Part shown: positions 27,205-39,900 of the stretch, piece by piece
Numbering within the stretch: the stretch's first letter is position 1
Layout: the number at the start of each line of letters is the position of its first letter
From: Doris montereyensis
Lineage: Eukaryota; Mollusca; Gastropoda; Nudibranchia; Dorididae
Direction of reading: 5' to 3'
DNA: 64,000 bases
Assembly (NCBI GenBank): GCA_037039925.1
Contig: JAXRKP010001707.1
Coordinates: 1 to 64,000, forward strand
Notes under the pieces: generated by a model
Database searches by the model: none
What the model was told of the DNA's origin: nothing
The model's input: the letters and a program-made list of their open reading frames with translations, nothing else
Position numbers and translations under genes: made by a program

Positions 27205-27700
27205 TATGTGTTTTAGATGCCCGAAATGATCTTTCTCCAGGCTGCCCTGTCCTGACAGTTTCTGTTTCCTTCCGTGAAAATTAAATTTCTTTGCGGTAAT
27301 GCCTCTTTTATATCTTCTTCCTGCTTTCTCCGAGGTCTGCCTTTTGGTCTTTTACCTTGAGTTTTAACATTGTATACTGATTTAGCTATTCTATTGTTAT
27401 TCATTCCGTTAACATGCCCAAACCATCTCAGTTGATTCATTTCTATCTTAGTTTTTGTGCTATCTGCTTTGGTTTGATCTCTTATTGTTGTGTTTCTGAT
27501 TTTGTCTCTTTTAGTTTTCCCTACTACTCTTCTTAGATATTTCATTTCGGCTGCCTACACTCTACTGTATTCCCTACTGTCTAAGGTCCAGGTTTCACTG
27601 CCATAAAGGAGAGTAGGACAATAAAATGTGTTGTATACTGCCATTTTGGTTTTTGTTGACAATTCTTGTTTACTACAAATGCCTTTCCTAGATGGTTATA
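27205..27700 (-). mobile_element. C-terminal relic of a non-LTR retrotransposon reverse transcriptase ORF
   Basis: The minus-strand translation gives TLLYGSETWTL, an in-frame TAG, then AAEMKYLRRVVGKTKRDKIR, QLRWFGHVNGMNNNRIAK, and GKRPKGRPRRK. The YGSETWTL, AAEM.RLRR, RWFGHV.R and GKRP.GRPR series is the hallmark C-terminal tail of LINE-type endonuclease/reverse-transcriptase polyproteins. Only this tail is present, so the copy is 5'-truncated, as is usual. It lies just downstream of the 3' end of the double-BTB gene. Confidence 0.8.
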
Positions 27701-27970
27701 TATTGCACTTGCCTTTTGGATTCTCATAATTTACTTAATTATTTCAAATGTATATTTTCCAATAACAGGCACTAGATCACACTGACTTTACAAGAATCAA
27801 AATATAATATCATTGCCTGTACTGAATCATCATCGAAATAAGTCACGAGGAGAATCAATATCACAGAAGATTTCTACATGTCAATGCTACCTTCACGCCA
27901 TAATGCCTACAAGAGTGATAATTAATTGTTCGAAACACAATTTTGTTTCTGTGTATTTCTTTATGTAATG

Positions 27971-30900
27971 CTATGACGAGAAGAAGTAGTTGAGAGCTCT
28001 GTTGACATCATAGTCCGCGGCTATGGCAATTCTGTTCAACTCCTCTCTTGGCACAGTGTCCCCTATTATATCCAGCAGATCTTCAACACATGACTCAAGT
28101 TTAGCAGAGTCTTCTACTAGCCGTAGATCTTCAGATGAATTAGAAGCTTCGAGGCACTAAAGGAAAAAAGTAAACAAAAGTTAACGAATAGCAATATATA
28201 CTTTTATAAATGAGTAATACCACCACCAGTAAGAGGTCATTGCCAGCGGAGAATGCAGGTGATATAATTTATTCTTTCTTAAATTGTACTTAATCTGAGA
28301 TGATCTCGTGTGTTTAAATCCATTAATTATCCATATTATCTGCTGAGACAACTTGAGGCAATATAATCGTCAATTCGTATTAAAGACTGTGATTTCCCTT
28401 TATTTGCATTCACCACACGCAATTTATACTTTTCAAAACTCTTATATGGTAATGAAAAAAGACTGAAATCATTCTAAATGTTTTGGGACATTGTTTTTAA
28501 AAAATGTAAATACTAACAACAACAATGAAGATTATTACAAAAAACTCCTACAAAAGAAGAAAAAGTGAAAAAAGGACTAAGCTCAGCAAACGCAAACACC
28601 TGTGAAAATCAAGACTCATGGACACTAAAACGTCCCCTCAATATTTGCTTACCCCATCTTGGAGGTTCACATTTCCTATTATGTCATCCAACTCGCTCAG
28701 ACTTGAAACTGAGCTTGATGTACCAGGTTGATGACCTCCTTTGCCAGACTGACTGCGGGGTGCAAAACTGCGAAATAATGAATACAAATTTTCTATGGCA
28801 ATATATAAGATATATATAAACTATTATCTCCACTATGAGCTGGGGAAAAGACTGGGGAGTGAATTTGACCTAATCAAAATAGACTATAATTGTATGAACT
28901 GGATCATTTCAACGTGAAAAGTTCAATTACATAATCACACAACATACAATCGCTTGATAAATGATATATACAAACGTCTAAATCACTATATTAGAAATCT
29001 TTTGTAAAGAATTAATACAGATTCAGGAGCTACAGTGGGTATACCAGAATAGGAAACAAGAGATTAAAACACTGTTTTCTTACCCTTGCCAAACAATGGC
29101 ATGTTGTACTTCATCCTTGAGATGATCTGGCATTTCATCATACAAATCACTGTCAGTAATATCCTGATGTTCTGCTACATAATTCAAGGCTGAATCCTGA
29201 CAGAGAAAGTAACCAAAACAAGAAATTTTCATCACTTAAAAACAAAAATCATGAAGTGATTTTTTGGTTTGGAGTTTAGTTTTTTGCTTTAAGTATCTAC
29301 ATGAGTAACTGTCAAAATACTGTTATCCTATATCATTGAAAAGTTTGTAGCGTCCTTGGTTGCCATAAAACGGCCACCATCTTGGAAATTTGACCAAATT
29401 TTCAAAATCTATCTCCTCCTTAGTTATGAATAAAATCACTCAAAACCTGTGCAGATAGTCTTTTCCATTAAATATCTAAAAAGTGACGTCGGATTTTTAA
29501 ACTATTTTGGATAGTTTTAAAAAAATGCTATATAAGACATTTTTATTACCAAAAAAAAAATTCTCACAAAGTTTACAATATATAATAAAAAACGATATCA
29601 TTCTATTAACATTGACAAGAGGAACCTGTGTGCCAAATATAATACAAATCGTTCAGTAAATGGCGGAGAAGATAGATTTATAGTGCGAAAAAACTACATT
29701 TCGATAAAAATGCAAGTAAAAACACCAACAGAAAATAACACAAAACAAACGCTTCAGACGGATTTGCCTTGTTGAAGCAGCCCCCTAACTCTTTCGACAG
29801 TCTCTGGCATTGTTACTAATGTAAAGAGGATTATAAATCTAGGTTTAGATGTGCACTGTTGTGAAAACAGACATCAAAATGACCAGTTTTTTTTTGCCAG
29901 ACTGCAGATCATGAGATCCCCAAGTTCGAATCCTAGCAAAGCCAGGTCCAACTTTGTGTTCCTTGGGAAAGACACGTAACACACATTTTCCCCACTCTAC
30001 CCAGGTACAAATGGGTACAAGCACTAGCTTGGGAGTAAAAATCTCGTCAGACTAGCGTCCTGGCCAGGATGTGAGAATTGTCACCTGTTCCGCTTCATGC
30101 TAAGAAAACCGGGGATAACCTCTGACTCTATGAGTCTTAAGGGCCTTGAAGGAACTTTACTTACTTACTAAATAAGTAGACACAGCCATAGAATTCTTTA
30201 AAAAGTTATGGAGCCACAGTTGTGTTGTGATATTCATTACAATAATCTAATTGTGATTGGGGCACATACCCTCAGTTCTTTGCTGTTCAGATGATCTGCC
30301 AGGTTTAACAAGTATAAGGCATTCTCTTCGTCTAGGTGATGTCTCAACTCATCCTCACACAACTGCTTCATGCAATCCATCTGATAAAAGAGTGGGAGAA
30401 TTGAGACAAAGGTTATAACTCAATTAACTGAATCCTGCCTAATGCGCTAGCCTCCGGCGTCAGAAAATAGAAGGCTTGTTTACAAAGCATTCTAGCAAGA
30501 AATCTCGCGAGGTCACAACCTATACCTTTAACCTATTCACAAGACTTCACAGGTTTTTTAAAAAGGAAACAAAACTCTTCTTCTTGGTTCAGTCAATATT
30601 CTATGATTTTTTTAAAATTCAGAGGTCATTGACCGGCAAAAATGGCATTTCAACGCATGGAAAGCTGGCTCCGCGAATTGAGAGAGGAGATGAACGGCAA
30701 TATAGGGCCCTATAGAACCCTAAATTGTGATAAAAATTATGAAGGCTCAAATATTTAAGAAGTTTTAACTGATCTGAGTGATGACGAGAAGGATGATGAA
30801 GAACAAAATAGCGATAGATCTAGATCTAACTCTATCGACACTGAGGCGAACAATGCGCTAGCAGGCGAAATCGAAATTGCTGTGTATGTGGACGACAGAC

Positions 30901-33900
30901 CCAATCGACACTCAACTTGAGCCATTTACAGTGTTCAATATTGTAAATATCAGTGTTTACGTCCAATAAAATCCTTTCTGTAAATGAATAAGTTTTAAAA
31001 AATAAAAAAACAAAAACATGAAAAAACTGATTTTAATAACAATGGGTGCAGACAGGGACGGGGGTTATCTCCCTTAACTTAGACATCCAACCTAACAGGC
31101 TAGCCAGCGGGTTAGGCAGGATTGGGTTAAAATGAGAGTCGGGTCAAATAAATGGGTACATTTTCATTTGAGGCTAACTTTAAAAGATAAAGAGAACACA
31201 ACAGACAATAAGATGACTTTCAGTATTGATTAGTTGATAAACATTCATCCGTTGAGCATATATACGCAGTCATCTCATGTTACGTTGAGAAGAAACAGCA
31301 AGATGAATGAGAGACATATCAGATGTAAAAGAAAGAAAGGTTAGAATTACTGACTTTCCAATGGCACTGCCAACTGCTGACATCCAGTACAATAACAGCA
31401 AAAAGCGTGGGAAATGACAGAATAGTCTGTTTTCAGTATTTCTGTCATCTATAAAGGAGAACATGGAACATCTGGTCACCACTGGGAAAACCTATTTGAC
31501 AAGATCTAGAGGATGCAAAAAGGAAAAGATTCTAGAAGCAACTGCAGGATGGCTGAAGACAAAGAACGTTAAAAACCTGATAAGAGTGACCAGTGATCGA
31601 GCAGTGTGGAAAGAACATGATCATCAATGCTACACAGCAGGACATTCAATGAATAAACGAATGAATGAGGAGACATGGTGGTCCAAAAGCAAAGTATCTG
31701 CCTCTTGACCCAAAGGTCATGGGTTCAGCCCAGATGGTTGAACAGTTTACTTTTCTTTTTGTGTTGTTGAGTAAAATCTAAACACCCCGATCCTATGTGA
31801 TCGAGCAGTGTGGAAAGAACATGATCGTCAATGCTACACAGCAGGACATTCAATGAATAAACGAATGAATGAGGAGACATGGTGGTCCAAAAGCAAAGTA
31901 TCTGCCTCTTGACCCAAAGGTCATGGGTTCAGCCCAGATGGTTGAACAGTTTACTTTTTCTTTTTGTGTTGTTGAGTAAAATCTAAACACCCCAGTTCTG
32001 GATATGGATAAAATCAAATGAAATCAAAATGCTCTGTGGTTTGTTATTTTCCATATCAACATCTCTGATTCTGAGAACTCATACAAAGAAAAAGTATAGC
32101 TCCTCGATTTTTCACATGAAAGAAAAGAGGGCACATTTCACGGGTCACTCGATTTTACCACAAGGACGCTAAAGATATGTTTATTCAAACTGGCTTTCGA
32201 TCCCCACTGCGATGCCTTAGGGCTACCTCACATGTCATACTTGCCTCGTATCTGTCACACAGGGTCATCAAGTCTGCAAGTTGCTCCACACTAAGGTCGG
32301 ATATGTCCAAATGACCCGAGTACAAAGCCTCTAGAAAGCGTAAGAACAACTCTGGCTGTGTATCATGAATAACAATTTTCCTGATGGGAGAAATAATATA
32401 TATATAGATTAGATATAACTGAAGTACACAGCATTCTTTTTCTTCTCTATCATATAATTTTAAAAAAAATAGTTTTCAACTACAAGAAACATCACATTTT
32501 CCATAATATTTTTTAAGAATAGTACGAAAATAACAAACTATACCATTATTATCATTCTCTAGATGTATGACTATAAAATATTCCCTTTGTTATTTTATTG
32601 CACATATCAAAATTGACTTTCCGCTCATCAGACATCCCATATTTCCTGGGAAAATGTCTGACTGATAGAAATAATTTACTCTAGTGACACTGCACAAAAA
32701 CGTTATGACCACTTTTGATTTGTTTTTATGTTGTTTTTCTTTTAAATTTCATCTGTAAAATTTTCAATCAAGAAATAAGACTAATTCCCTACCCACCAAA
32801 TTTTCAATCAAGAAATAAGACTGATTCCCTACCCACAAAACGTTCAATCAAATACAAGCTTCCTTCAATTCACAGTGACTAGCTTATTATATCAGCAAGT
32901 GTGTATTACTGGAAAATGTCCTGCACGAACAGAACAGGATCAAAATCCGAACCTGACTTTGCACACTTGATACCTCGGGATTATCAACATCCTTGATATT
33001 TTCTTCATCAACAAACTACTTCCAACTCGGGGTAAGAAAATTGACAGAAGCTGATTAACATCAAATTTACTTTCATGTCTTAGTGTACAATGTGACATCG
33101 GTGGTCGAGCGGTGAGGCTGCCAGACTTCGGATCATGAGGTCTCAGTTTTGAAACCTAGCAAAGCTAGGTCTGACGTTGTGTTCCTTGGGAAAGACACTA
33201 AACACACATTTTCCCCACTCGACCCAGGTGAACATGGATACAAGCACTAGCTCGGAGTAAAAACCTGCATCACACTAACATCCTGTCCAGTTGGTGACTT
33301 TTATCACCTGTTCCCTCCACATTATAGAAACCAGGATAAGCTTCGTCTCCATATTGGCCTAGAAGGAACTTTACTTTACTTAGCATGTAAGTCAAATTAC
33401 CTGTCAATGGTTTCCTTCATGCCACTAAGCAGAGCGCGTCTAAAACCAATCACATCTAGCAGATACAATGACTCTGTGTGCTCCTATCTCCACAATCTCC
33501 GTCTCTTTCTCCTCATCTTTTGCCTTGTCTGAGGGTAAGCTCCTCCAACAGCGCCAGCGCAGTCGTTTATCTCGTCCGTGTGGTCAATGACTATGTCACC
33601 TGCCTCTGCATTATTCACAAAGAAGAAATTTGTAACAATTATAATAGGTAACAGTATGCACCACAATAAGTTTGTTCTTCTGCTTCGTTTCATTGAAATT
33701 TACCCTGTCCACCTTATGTGGTGATCTCAGTCATGGTGAAACAGCAAGATGAAAGAGAAGTGAAAGAGCAAAAGGAAAGAAGTGGGACCTACCTGCAGCA
33801 GCTGTCAACTGCCCACACGACAAGAGCAGGAAAGTGAACTGAGGTTAAATAAACAAATAGATAAGATTGACGGACCGAGGGGTCAGAATCCTGTGTTGTT

Positions 33901-36900
33901 ACTGGTTGATTATTTTAAATGAGTCATCATCTCTTGTTCTTTATCATCAACTTTACACAAAATTGAATCAATTTTAGCATTCAGTTATTGATTGGAAACC
34001 AACCCTATCCATTATGCTCGATGATTTCAGGGATAGTTAAGAGGGACACTGCACACACTGGGCAATACTCACCAACCTTCTGCTCACATCTGTTATATAT
34101 CTCTTTAAGTTGTTGTGTTTTGGGGCTACTAGCCGGCTATATTTAGCAACTGTAGGCTTCAAATTCTGTAAGAAATGGGGCATTTGGTACTGGAACATGG
34201 TAGGAATGGGGAAATTCTTCTTCAATCAACTTATGTTTTTAATAATCAAGAGTTTGCTGCTGTATTTTCGCCCATTTGTTCCGTTTTCATGATATTCCAA
34301 GATTTTCAGGCAATTTGGCATTACATTCAATTCATCAATGGAGAGGTACCTTCATATCACTCTATCTAACATCAGCTTACATACGATTCAATCTTTTTTT
34401 ATTCCCAATCTTTCTACAGATCTAGAATCAAAATATTTTGTATATATACATCTTTAAAATCAAATTGTTTTACATGAATCTAGAATAAAAAATCTTTATA
34501 TAGTGACCTAAAATGAAGAATCAAAATCTTTTCTTATATATATAGATCTTTCATATAAATTATACAGATCTATAATCAAAATCTTTAATATATTCAACAT
34601 TTTCATTCCGACCAAGGCCAGGACTCATCTAGTCCAATATAAGACCATCCCTATATTTCAACAATGGCCAAGGAAATCGTTCCTTAATGAATAAGTAACA
34701 CTCAGACAACACCAAAATCAAAATATTTTTGACTCATAGATCCTTCATGTCCAAAAGATTTAATTCTACTGTTACAATAGACTAATTACCTTGCACATTT
34801 ATGACTTCAAACACCATGTCGGTTTCACTCTTTTCTCGGAACAAATGCAAAGCTCTTTTGGCAGTGGCACATTTACTGGCATTGGGTGGCATGCACAGTG
34901 ACTGCACAGATGACAGCTTCAAAACGGAGTGGAGTACAAATGAAAATGAGTTTTCTTTTTTTTCTTTATAAAGGCTACTATAACATCCTCATTTTACATG
35001 TTCATTTATCCTTTTAATCAAATGTATGAGCTCACAGAGGAAAAATAAATGTGCCTATTATGAGCAACTTGGTCTTAAGATCAAATTTTAAAAAGGCAGG
35101 ATAAATGAGAATTGTATCAAGGCACATATAAGCACCATCCAAACAACCACAGAAAATGAAAATACATCACTGCATCCGTCACTACATCGTTAAAAACAAT
35201 AAGCATTTGCATGGTTGGCTCGAAAGAAGAAAAGACACAAGATTTAAGTAAAAAAAACAATAAAAAAGAAAACAGTTAAATTAACTTCAAATAAAAAAAA
35301 TAAAAATTTTATTTAAAAAAAGAAAAAAAAAAAAAAAAAAAAAACTTCAAATAAATTTGACTTATTATGCTATAAAACGCATGATAAAAATCAAACACGG
35401 AATTAGAGATGCCGTACACAAATAAAACCATTATGCTAGCTACGGTTTTCTACATTATTCCATGAATGATAATAAGAGATGAACTTAAAGTTTGTATCCT
35501 TTGTCATGAGCAAAATCATTGATTTGGCAGCGCACAATAAGATGGTTATTTCATGAAAAATCCCCTTCTTCTCCCCACAATGAATATAGAATGACACTGC
35601 TTGCCAGACACAATGCACTAGCAGAACATTTTGACAATGTCCACCCCTGTCTACAATCAGGTATTTATTCACACTTAAAAAAGGTTAGAAAAGCAGGTGA
35701 AAATGCTTTCCCATGGTAGGAATGAAAAAAAAAAAAAAGACCAACCATGATCATGGGAACTTTTAAACTACTGCCCCCTACTGATTGCAAATTCCCAACA
35801 TTATCACCTAGGCAGCGGTGCCTCAGTTGTGTAATTATGAAGAACTCTTTTATGTCTCTCTAAAGCTATACCAAGCTTAAATAGGCATACCTGGGCATAT
35901 TTAGTTGGGACGACAGTGTTCTCAGATGCTGATACAGATGAATCTGAGGTTGCGTTAGAATCAGATGAGGAGTCATTCTGGGAGACTTTAATCCCAATGT
36001 GACAAGAGAAGACACGAATTGTTCACTTCTCATAATATCACATACTTCATCTACCATTGGCTGTAGAGCTGCACGATTTGTTTGCACTTTCGCATGGGGC
36101 CCAAGACTAAACAGACAACATCAAGAAATTATGAATTGCATATACTGCAAATGACAAATACTAACACAAATGATGTTCACTTTTTTTAAATATCTAAAAA
36201 ACCAAAACGAAAAGTCTATTAAAAACACACACAAATTTGTAGATTTTTTTTTAAAGAGCCAAACACATACAAATTAAATACTCTGTTAGCAATATCAAAC
36301 ATTGGAGGATAAATTTGTTTGAGCAATGTAAATTCAATTTCTATATCTGATAATTTAATTAAGATCGAAAAGAGAACAAATTTAGATTCTAATGAAAAAA
36401 AAAAAGGCAATTCAATGAAATTCTCTACCAGGATTAAATTTGAAATAAATCACATAATCTTAGGACAATGTCCCAAAGTAAACCTACCACTTTTGATGTG
36501 GCCATTTTAAAAAGATACTTCCATTCTTTCCAGGTCACTCTTTCATCTAGTGCTGAAGTAGCCCCTTTCAATCGTATCACAAAGAAAGGAAACTGGAAAT
36601 ATAAATTTTCAAAATAAGAATATGCACATGGAATAAGACCCTGATTTACCTATTCTTTCATTTAAAAATTAAACTTGTTCTTATCCTTTACATTACTGTG
36701 ATATAATTTGAAAAGATTTTGCACAAATGCCTGTATCAAAATATTACATAAATCACAAATCTTTCCCCAACTTCATTGAAATGACTACTAATTACTTACC
36801 TCATCTGATAGATGATCAAATGATTTTGAGACTGATCGCACTTTGTCAGGTTGACTTTTCATGTTGAATTGCTCTCTGAGGTAGAAAATAAATTCAAACC

Positions 36901-39900
36901 ACACTGATCAAAAGAGCCATGACTTAATTTATACATATCCATGAAACATTCCATTGACAATATAATTATAACACAAATCAATATGAACCTTTCTGAAAAC
37001 TGGCTCACTTCTGGGCATATCAGTTATCAGGCACATTTACAAAAAATATTATAAGACTTCAAGTTTGTAAAATGTTCATAAACTTTCTGATAAAAAGCCA
37101 AAATCTAAAACCCGCTTGCTATCTAATCCATAGAAGACAAGCAATGAATGAAATGAACAAGAGATGTAAACAAACCTAAGTTTATGCCTTCAAAAATATA
37201 TACTCATATATATAAAGTTTGCCTACTTGCATAAATTAGAATTCTGAGAAAACGGCTGCAGGTACTTTCAATATTGTTACTATTTTCTTAAAACGTATTA
37301 TATAATAGCATGGAGTCATAAACTTAGCATAAGCATTTTACAGAATACATTATAAATTATATCAAGAACTAAAATTTCACTTCATATTTTTATGTTAAAA
37401 ACCTTTTTTGACGTAAATGATAGAAACTGGTTGTTGCTCTCTCATGGAAGTGCTTTAGCTTCTTGAGTTCTTTCACATGCAGAGCCTGAGTAGAGATGAA
37501 ACAACAAAAGATAAAACAAAGAAATGGATAATAAAAAGACTCAAAGAATATGGGGTAAACAATTATTTAAAACCCAATTTTCAGATGGTTTTATCATGAA
37601 CATTAGTTACATATAACTCTAGATTGAAAATAAAATAGGAAAGACTCATATCTTAGTTCAACGCAGTCGACTAGACCTATAATACACAAGGACAGTAAAT
37701 TTTTGGGTGACTTTTCAGTTGGGTTTGTTTCATTTTATCTATATCCTAAGCTATGAACTATCTCATACATAAGCACATCTATAAAAACATTAACGGAATA
37801 CAAAGTCAGGTGAGCTCATTTACCTAAGACGTACTGACTGTTAACTCAGCATTTCTTGTTTGCAACTTTCCCTTTATTTGAAGATAATTTTGACGAGTGT
37901 GAAAGTTTATGTAGGTGCTAGAAATTGTTTCATTATTCATTTTAGAGCTTATTCTGTTCCTCTTAAGTTATTGTGGGTTTTTTTAAGGGGGCTCTTTGGT
38001 GCATGTTTTGAATAAAAGTTCATAGCAAAAAAATTTGACATAAAAACGAACTGATATCCTTTAATTAATTTATTGCAGTTTTCATATTTACTAGTCAATA
38101 AAACACAAGAAACTCATTTATCAATCAAAAAAGCATATTTATCAACTTAAAACTGTAAAAGATATTTTCTGAGTCAAAAAGAATCATTTAAAATGAAAAG
38201 AATCATATTAAACTCATGCCTATTGTATCAATGATTCCATTTTCATTTTGCAATCTACAATAGCTGACTATAATCTTTCACACGTCAAAGAAGAGTTATG
38301 TCCCTGTCCACTAACACCTACGTGTCTTAAAGTTCTCCCGAGAATATCTCCTGCTCCAGAAGATTTCTTTCCCTTGTCTCCTTTCTCATGAAGTTTCTCA
38401 TTGCTGGTGTTGATGGCTTGCTCTAGTGCGGTTTTAGTTTCATTGGCAAATCGGAAAACAATATCTAAAATCGTTTCCATCTTTGGAAAAGAAAAAAAAA
38501 CAACAGGTCAGGAGAGAGGGTTGGGATTGACATCCAACAACAGTTATAATAAACCTTTTGTTACAAGGAAAATTAGCATCATGGACAATATTATATAAAT
38601 TATCAATTTCTACTCAAAACAATGAATGAAGATACCAAATATCAGCAAACTTTCCGAAAAGACACAACCATTGATAATTGTTATCAAAAAGAAATGAGAA
38701 AATTTAATTTCGTTTTCTACAAAATATTAATTAAACATAAAAGGCAGAAAATATTATCACTGAGCTAGACACAAAATATTCATTCTTCAAACCCCCCCCA
38801 TTCCCCCTCCCTAATATGATATAATTTGCAGGGGAAATGAAAGACAAAAATAAATTCGAGAGAATAGAAAAGAGCACATAGAGCCTTTTACCTCTGGAAT
38901 AATGTAAGTAGCAATTTCACTCCTTTGTGGCTGACTTAAAGCCTGTAAGTGGGCTTTCACAGATCTTAGAAGTCTCAACAGTTGTTTCAGAAATATAGGG
39001 ATTCTGACAGAGAGGACAGGATATTTGTTATTCTTAATGAAACACTATTTTCAAACAAATAGTACAATTTACAACAAATATTGATATGTAACGTGCATAA
39101 AAGCAATATAAATTCTGGATATCATCTTCTACATTCTCATACAGTGAGCTACAATTTACATTCTTTATCAAAAAGAAATGCGCTAATTTATAACTCATTT
39201 GCATTTAAAATTTCAGAAATCTGAACTCAGGTTTCGCATTGTGTGCTTACCTTGACTTAACAAATTTCATGATTTCATGACGTTCCTCTCTTGACAACTC
39301 ATGCCTTCTTTTAGCAAATAGATCACACATGATAACAAGTTTGGCAACAGCTGAAATCAAAGGGGAACAACATATAAATTCCTGTCCATGTTTAACATTT
39401 CTTCAATGCCACCATCACTGTGTTTGGAGTCCATTGACAGTAAGACAGCTATGTAAACAAAATTTCAATCCCTATCCAAAGCACAAAACTATGGCGGACC
39501 CTGATAAACAAAGCACCAAATGGATAAAACAACTTTAAAACGCAGGCAGAGCAGAACTTTCAATGAAGGATAATGCCTGCTTACCTACTAACCTGGAAAG
39601 CTGACGAGGTATGAAAGTGGCAACTACAGAGGATTTCATATATTAAATACGAAATGTTTCCACCTATAGAGGATTTCATCTATTAAATATACAATGTTTC
39701 GAACAATCAAAATGAAGAAAAGATTGATACAAAAGACGATAAAAGAAGAAAGTGCTAGGTGTTACATTGAAATCTTCTTACCGATAGCTTCTTCTCGCAT
39801 TGCCTGTCTAACAGTGTAACACAACTTGGCAGGGTTTGTCCACATTGTTCCATCCAAGGAAACTGTTCTGTTACTTTCACTACTGTCATCGTCATCTAGA

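Noticed and set aside
33484..33693. Minus-strand frame reading GDIVIDHTDEINDCAGAVGG upstream of exon 18
   Set aside because: It is open and protein-like but out of phase with the BTB exon. The acceptor at 33529 joins exon 17 to exon 18 perfectly, so it is taken as intronic.
35978..36110. Minus-strand frame LGPHAKVQTNRAALQPMVDE before exon 16
   Set aside because: Phase does not fit exon 15. Exon 15 joins directly in phase to 35977 (NDSSSDSNATSD).
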